Shown here: positions 5,808 through 8,862 of the stretch, piece after piece | Layout of the letters: the number at the start of each line of letters is the position of its first letter | How positions within the stretch are numbered: position 1 is the first letter of the stretch | NCBI GenBank assembly: GCA_047517625.1 | Contig: JAKZSO010000195.1 | Coordinates: 1-8,862, forward strand | From: JABHVE01 sp047517625 | GTDB taxonomy: Bacteria; Pseudomonadota; Alphaproteobacteria; UBA2966; CAIVPW01 | Reading direction: 5' to 3' | Length of the DNA stretch: 8,862 nucleotides | The notes under the pieces: model-generated | Database searches by the model: none | Told to the model about the DNA's origin: nothing | What the model saw: the letters and a program-made list of their open reading frames with translations, nothing else | Program-made: the position numbers and the translations under genes

Positions 5808-5836
5808 GTCATAACCTCAAATCTCTGGATCGGCAA
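5808..5836 (-). promoter_or_regulatory. Candidate promoter for the two-cysteine protein gene
   Basis: On the minus strand TTGCCG (5836 to 5831) and TATGAC (5813 to 5808) are 17 bases apart, each matching consensus at four of six positions. It lies just after the dehydrogenase terminator and about 44 bases before the start codon, where a promoter for the downstream gene would be expected. Confidence 0.33.
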
Positions 5837-5846
5837 CGCGGCGGCC

Positions 5847-5878
5847 AAGAAAAAGGGGCCGGGGAAAACCCCGGCCCC
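5847..5878 (-). terminator. Strong intrinsic terminator of the PQQ dehydrogenase gene
   Basis: GGGGCCGGGG (5855-5864) and CCCCGGCCCC (5869-5878) make a perfect 10-bp GC stem with a 4-nt loop. Read on the minus strand it is followed by TTTTTCTT (5854 to 5847), a proper U-tract. It starts 22 bases after the dehydrogenase stop codon. The plus-strand side also carries a shorter T-rich stretch (5881-5887), so some bidirectional activity is possible. Confidence 0.92.
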
Positions 5879-5899
5879 AATTCTTTTCGTCCTTGCTGG

Positions 5900-7750
5900 T
5901 TACAGCGTGAAGACGAAGACGGCGTGCATGAACTGGATGTTTGCCAGTTCAGGATAGTTGGTCCGGTTACCACCGGACACGTCACCGCCAACCATGATGG
6001 CGACATATTGCTTGCCGTCCACCGAGTAGCTCATCGGGGTCGCCTTAATCGGGGCGCCCGTGTTGAATTTCCAAACTTCTTCCAAGGAATCGCTGTCGTA
6101 AGCAACAATGTCCCCATTCAGATAGCCGGTCATGACCCAACCACCAGCGGTGGCGAGCATGCCAGCCCGGTTTCCGTACCGGGTTTGAATCTTCTTAACG
6201 ACTGCGCCGGTGCGGACATCAACGGCAACCACGGACCCGGATTCGGTCAGTGTTCCCATTTCGTCAGCGCCGAACTCACGACCGGTCAGCGCATTCATGC
6301 CAACCATGTCATCCATGGTGATGCCGAAACGGCCACCGGTCCAGCTGTCACGAGGCTTGACCGCGCCACCCTTTGAAATCGGATGGTCGGCTTGGTTCGT
6401 GCCAGCCAACTGACAACCTTCGATCCCAGGAATGTACATAATTCCCTTGACCGGGTCGGTTGCCGACGGAGGCCAGTTCTTACCACCGGAGATCTTCGGG
6501 CAGTGGATGCCGATCCGGCCGTCGCGGCGGGTTGCCGTGCCACGATAATCCTGCAACGCCATGTTCGGGTTGTAGGAAGTGGGCAGGCCGGTCTTCGGAT
6601 CAATGCCTTCGGTCCAAATGACATCGTTCACATACTGCTGGGCATAAAGGAATTCGCCGGTGGCGCGATCGAAGCCATAGGAGAAGCCATTACGGGCAGG
6701 ATGATAAACGATGCGGCGCATCGTGCCGCCGATTTCGATGTCGATCAACGGATGCTCAGCGATCTCGTCATAATCGAACGGATCGTTGGGCGTGTACTGG
6801 AAGTACCATTTGATGTCGCCGTTATCCGGGTCCATCGCCAGGAGGCTGTCCGTGTACAGGTTGTCGCCAGGACGATACTCAGGATCCCAGTCAGGACCAG
6901 GGTTACCAGTACCCCAGTACATCAGGTTCAGAGCGTCGTCATAGGTGCCCGTCTGCCAGATGGACCCACCGCCGGTTTCCCAGGAGTCGTAGTCATCCAG
7001 CCAAGTGGACCTGGCGATTTCGTTTGGATCGTTGTCGTTACCGCCGGCGGTGTGTGTCCGCCACATTGCGGTGCCGTCGTTCAGGTTGGTGGCATCAACC
7101 CAGCCGCGAACGCCGTATTCGGCGCCGGCAACACCAACCACGCTGATGTCACGAATGATCAACGGAGCATGGGTAAAGGTCTCGGCGATCGACGGGTCAG
7201 CGATGGTCCGCTCCCAAGTCACTTCGCCTGAATCCTTGTCCATGGAAATCATGCGGCCATCAAGGGTGATCGAAATGATTTCGTTGCCCCAGAACACCAC
7301 ACCGCGGTTGTTGTTACCACAACAGGCCACTTCAGCAGCCCAAACACGGTCGGTCGCGGGGTCCATCTGCCATACGATTTCAGCAGAATCACCGGCGCGA
7401 ACGTCGACCTTGTAAACAACCCCCCAGCCGTTGGGATAGTACATGAAACCATCCTCAACCACGGGCGTGCCTTCCAAGCGGCCAGCACGACGGGCGCCAG
7501 CGGCTTCGATACCGCCAACGGCAATCGTGTAAACGAGGTTCAAGCCGCCGATGTTGCCAGTGTTGATCTGGGCGTCGGACATAAAGCGATGCCCGAAATA
7601 GTTCTTATGGTGATGGATCCAGTTTTGCGGCTCAGCATCGGCGTTCAACAGCCGCTGATGAGTCATTTCGGCCGCGTTGGCCGGCAGAGCCAGTGCCGCC
7701 GCCGCAATGGCGCCGCCAACAACGGCTCCTGCTTTCGTAAACGTATGCAT
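5900..7750 (-). CDS. PQQ-dependent alcohol dehydrogenase, methanol/ethanol family, lanthanide-type active site
   Basis: 616 residues. The ATG at 7750 is chosen over an in-frame start at 7858 because GGAGGAG lies 8 nt upstream and a signal peptide follows (MHTFTKAG, hydrophobic to about 22, PANAA before EM). It should be a periplasmic eight-bladed quinoprotein propeller that oxidises an alcohol and passes electrons to cytochrome c. Aligned by eye to methanol dehydrogenase, Cys143-Cys144 are the vicinal disulfide (VACCGNNNRG). E211 (GAEYGVRG) and N283 (GTGNP) are metal ligands, D326 (FDYDE) is the catalytic Asp, and R353 (HPARNG) contacts PQQ. D328, two residues after the catalytic Asp, matches the extra Asp of lanthanide-dependent enzymes (XoxF, ExaF/PedH), where calcium MxaF has Ala. 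Tryptophan-docking type motifs appear throughout (SGEVTWE, DGKQYVAI). It has no fused cytochrome domain, so it needs a separate acceptor; the product of 2707-3246 is the local candidate. Substrate is not predictable from sequence. Confidence 0.95.
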   Translation of the reverse strand: MHTFTKAGAVVGGAIAAAALALPANAAEMTHQRLLNADAEPQNWIHHHKNYFGHRFMSDAQINTGNIGGLNLVYTIAVGGIEAAGARRAGRLEGTPVVEDGFMYYPNGWGVVYKVDVRAGDSAEIVWQMDPATDRVWAAEVACCGNNNRGVVFWGNEIISITLDGRMISMDKDSGEVTWERTIADPSIAETFTHAPLIIRDISVVGVAGAEYGVRGWVDATNLNDGTAMWRTHTAGGNDNDPNEIARSTWLDDYDSWETGGGSIWQTGTYDDALNLMYWGTGNPGPDWDPEYRPGDNLYTDSLLAMDPDNGDIKWYFQYTPNDPFDYDEIAEHPLIDIEIGGTMRRIVYHPARNGFSYGFDRATGEFLYAQQYVNDVIWTEGIDPKTGLPTSYNPNMALQDYRGTATRRDGRIGIHCPKISGGKNWPPSATDPVKGIMYIPGIEGCQLAGTNQADHPISKGGAVKPRDSWTGGRFGITMDDMVGMNALTGREFGADEMGTLTESGSVVAVDVRTGAVVKKIQTRYGNRAGMLATAGGWVMTGYLNGDIVAYDSDSLEEVWKFNTGAPIKATPMSYSVDGKQYVAIMVGGDVSGGNRTNYPELANIQFMHAVFVFTL

Positions 7751-7758
7751 TATTGGGT

Positions 7759-7765
7759 CTCCTCC
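7759..7765 (-). promoter_or_regulatory. Shine-Dalgarno deciding the dehydrogenase start
   Basis: GGAGGAG on the minus strand, 8 nt before the ATG at 7750, is a near-ideal ribosome binding site. It rules in the shorter protein with a clean signal peptide. Confidence 0.85.
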
Positions 7766-7815
7766 CTCATTACCTAATACGCACGGGGACATCCTCGTAC
7801 GGTTCAGGGCTAATT

Positions 7816-7849
7816 GGATTGCAATCCCTACCCCGGGGAATCCGGGATT
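7816..7849 (-). promoter_or_regulatory. Structured leader with alternative pairings upstream of the dehydrogenase
   Basis: The segment holds the palindrome GGATTGCAATCC (7816-7827), the palindrome CCCCGGGG (7831-7838) and two more GGATT/AATCC boxes (7839-7843 and 7845-7849). Boxes 1 and 3 can pair, or boxes 2 and 4 (AATCCC 7823-7828 with GGGATT 7844-7849), but not both at once. It lies within the predicted leader, 65-100 bases before the ATG. It could be an operator pair or an attenuation-type RNA switch. No known riboswitch was recognised. Confidence 0.3.
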
Positions 7850-7902
7850 CGCGCGCACGCACTACAACAAACCACGCGTCGTTTTTTTCCGTGCACACCT
7901 GA

Positions 7903-7931
7903 ATGCTACGGCGGCGGCTATTCTGGGTCAA
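7903..7931 (-). promoter_or_regulatory. Candidate sigma70-type promoter of the PQQ dehydrogenase
   Basis: On the minus strand TTGACC (7931 to 7926, five of six consensus matches) and TAGCAT (7908 to 7903, four of six) are separated by exactly 17 bases. It lies in the 218-base gap after the hydrolase stop codon. Transcription would begin near 7896, giving a leader of about 145 bases, unusually long and rich in inverted repeats. Confidence 0.5.
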
Positions 7932-7968
7932 GAACCTACCGCCCATTACAATCGCACAGATCGAATTA

Positions 7969-8862
7969 TTAACCGCCGAAGCCGGCCAAATATTCGCAGT
8001 CGGGCGGGCGATCCCCCACCAACAGGTCGTAGGCACGCCCCGCTCTGGCTACAATATCCTGTATGTCCGGGGTCAAAATAAAACCCTCCGCCGCCAGGGA
8101 ATCGGCCGCCACTTGGGTGCTGGATAAAAATTCCTGGCGGCTGCCATAGCGTTCAGCCAGGGACAGGCGCGGGTCGCCGGTCTCGTGGCGCGCTTCCGCA
8201 GTGGTGGCAAACGGAAAAAACGCGCCCGCCCACCGGCCCAAACCGTCCGTGCCGGCAACGTTCGGATTGCGCAAATTCCAGCCGGTGTACGTGCCCAAGG
8301 GGACAGCGACGGGCGCCAAGCGAATGCCATCCAGGTCCAGGCCATCCAGATCTGGCAGCGGCACCCGGGTTGGGAACGGCGTGCCAAGGACCGCGGGCTG
8401 CGCATCGGCAATACCCAGCCCGGCGAACCTTGGCCCCAGATCCAACCGCCGGGGCTGCAAATTACCGGCGGGAAGCGCCATACCGGGGATCGCCGGAAAG
8501 CGCGCGGCGTACTGAGCCACGGTGCCCAGAGTTCCGGCGGCGATCGTTGGGTAGCGGCTTGGGGGTGGTTCGGTACCCAGTGTGGCCCAGCGATCCGTGG
8601 CCAAAAACAACGCCCTTAAGATGGGCCGATGGTCCAACGGATTGCGGCATTGTTGGAAAATGCCCCGGCCGAGGCCAAAGCCACTGTTGTGTTGGGCGCC
8701 GACGATAAAATACAGGCGGGCATTGGAATCCAATCCCACATCACCAATTCCCGGGCCAAGATCCGTGTGCAGCAGCGACGCCGAGCGGGTCCAATATTCG
8801 GTGGACGTCATTGTGTAGACCATTTTGGGGATTTTCCCGCCCTGACGCGCCCGGTCCAGCAC
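7969..8862 (-). CDS. Alpha/beta hydrolase-domain protein (Abhydrolase_10 type), C-terminal part, cut by window edge
   Basis: 297 residues are visible; the N-terminus lies beyond base 8862, so the codon at the edge is not a real start. The fragment matches my memory of the C-terminal half of the large Abhydrolase_10 'alpha/beta hydrolase domain' proteins. Near its start is PKMVYTMTSTEYWTRSASLLHTD (13-35), then RLYFIVGAQH (49-58), whose His is a candidate catalytic residue. TYTGWNLRNPNV follows, then the diagnostic ending FFPFATTAEAR ... GDPRLSLAERYGSRQEFLSSTQVAADSLAAEGFILTPDIQDIVARA. The nucleophile region is outside the window. Substrate is unknown; family members are mostly uncharacterised and often sit in degradative gene clusters. 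It precedes the PQQ dehydrogenase on the same strand by 218 bases. No terminator was seen in that gap, so read-through is possible alongside the dehydrogenase's own predicted promoter. Confidence 0.85.
   Translation of the reverse strand: MLDRARQGGKIPKMVYTMTSTEYWTRSASLLHTDLGPGIGDVGLDSNARLYFIVGAQHNSGFGLGRGIFQQCRNPLDHRPILRALFLATDRWATLGTEPPPSRYPTIAAGTLGTVAQYAARFPAIPGMALPAGNLQPRRLDLGPRFAGLGIADAQPAVLGTPFPTRVPLPDLDGLDLDGIRLAPVAVPLGTYTGWNLRNPNVAGTDGLGRWAGAFFPFATTAEARHETGDPRLSLAERYGSRQEFLSSTQVAADSLAAEGFILTPDIQDIVARAGRAYDLLVGDRPPDCEYLAGFGG

Noticed and set aside
6383..7231. Plus-strand frame of 282 codons inside the PQQ dehydrogenase gene
   Set aside because: The minus strand encodes a full quinoprotein with all active-site residues. 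The plus-strand frame is a codon-bias shadow.
7954..7963. CAGATCG near the hydrolase stop as another hairpin unit
   Set aside because: Only the 7-base left core matches. There is no stem and no GTGAATCTG flank nearby.

Overview
The window looks like chromosome from a GC-rich alphaproteobacterium, plausibly an uncultured Rhodospirillales-like lineage. The lineage is inferred from the protein families and codon use, and no phylogenetic marker gene is present. It holds eight protein-coding genes, two of them cut by the window edges. No rRNA, tRNA, transposase or true CRISPR array was seen. No gap between genes exceeds 300 bases.

Left region (1-1399): a divergent pair. On the minus strand is the N-terminal part of an exported, SNase-like (thermonuclease-fold) protein with one altered active-site position. 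On the plus strand is an exported pentapeptide-repeat protein. Middle region (1681-5102): an exported four-cysteine protein of unknown function on the minus strand. It is divergent from a plus-strand pair encoding a periplasmic c-type cytochrome (CHWCH heme site plus four extra cysteines) and a CRTAC1-type protein (seven calcium-motif beta-propeller repeats plus a C-terminal ASPIC/UnbV domain). Right region (5315-8862), all minus strand: a small exported protein of unknown function, then a PQQ-dependent alcohol dehydrogenase ending at a strong intrinsic terminator, then the C-terminal part of an Abhydrolase_10-type alpha/beta hydrolase-domain protein.

The metabolic core is the PQQ dehydrogenase. 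It keeps the vicinal Cys-Cys, the Glu/Asn/Asp metal ligands and the catalytic Asp and Arg. It also has the second Asp (D-Y-D motif) that marks lanthanide-dependent enzymes such as XoxF and ExaF/PedH. The nearby cytochrome resembles those usually found beside such dehydrogenases and is a plausible electron acceptor. All seven genes whose N-termini are visible appear to encode exported proteins, so the region is a periplasm or cell-surface gene neighbourhood.

The most unusual non-coding structure is a family of short hairpin repeats of about 37-42 nt. They form two clusters, at 1401-1604 and 5112-5299. Each cluster lies between convergent genes, directly after a plus-strand stop codon. The flanks are conserved (CAGATC on the left, GTGAATCTGAACG on the right). 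The central stem changes sequence between copies while staying self-complementary, which is covariation. The two clusters have the same orientation and bracket the block of three genes between them.
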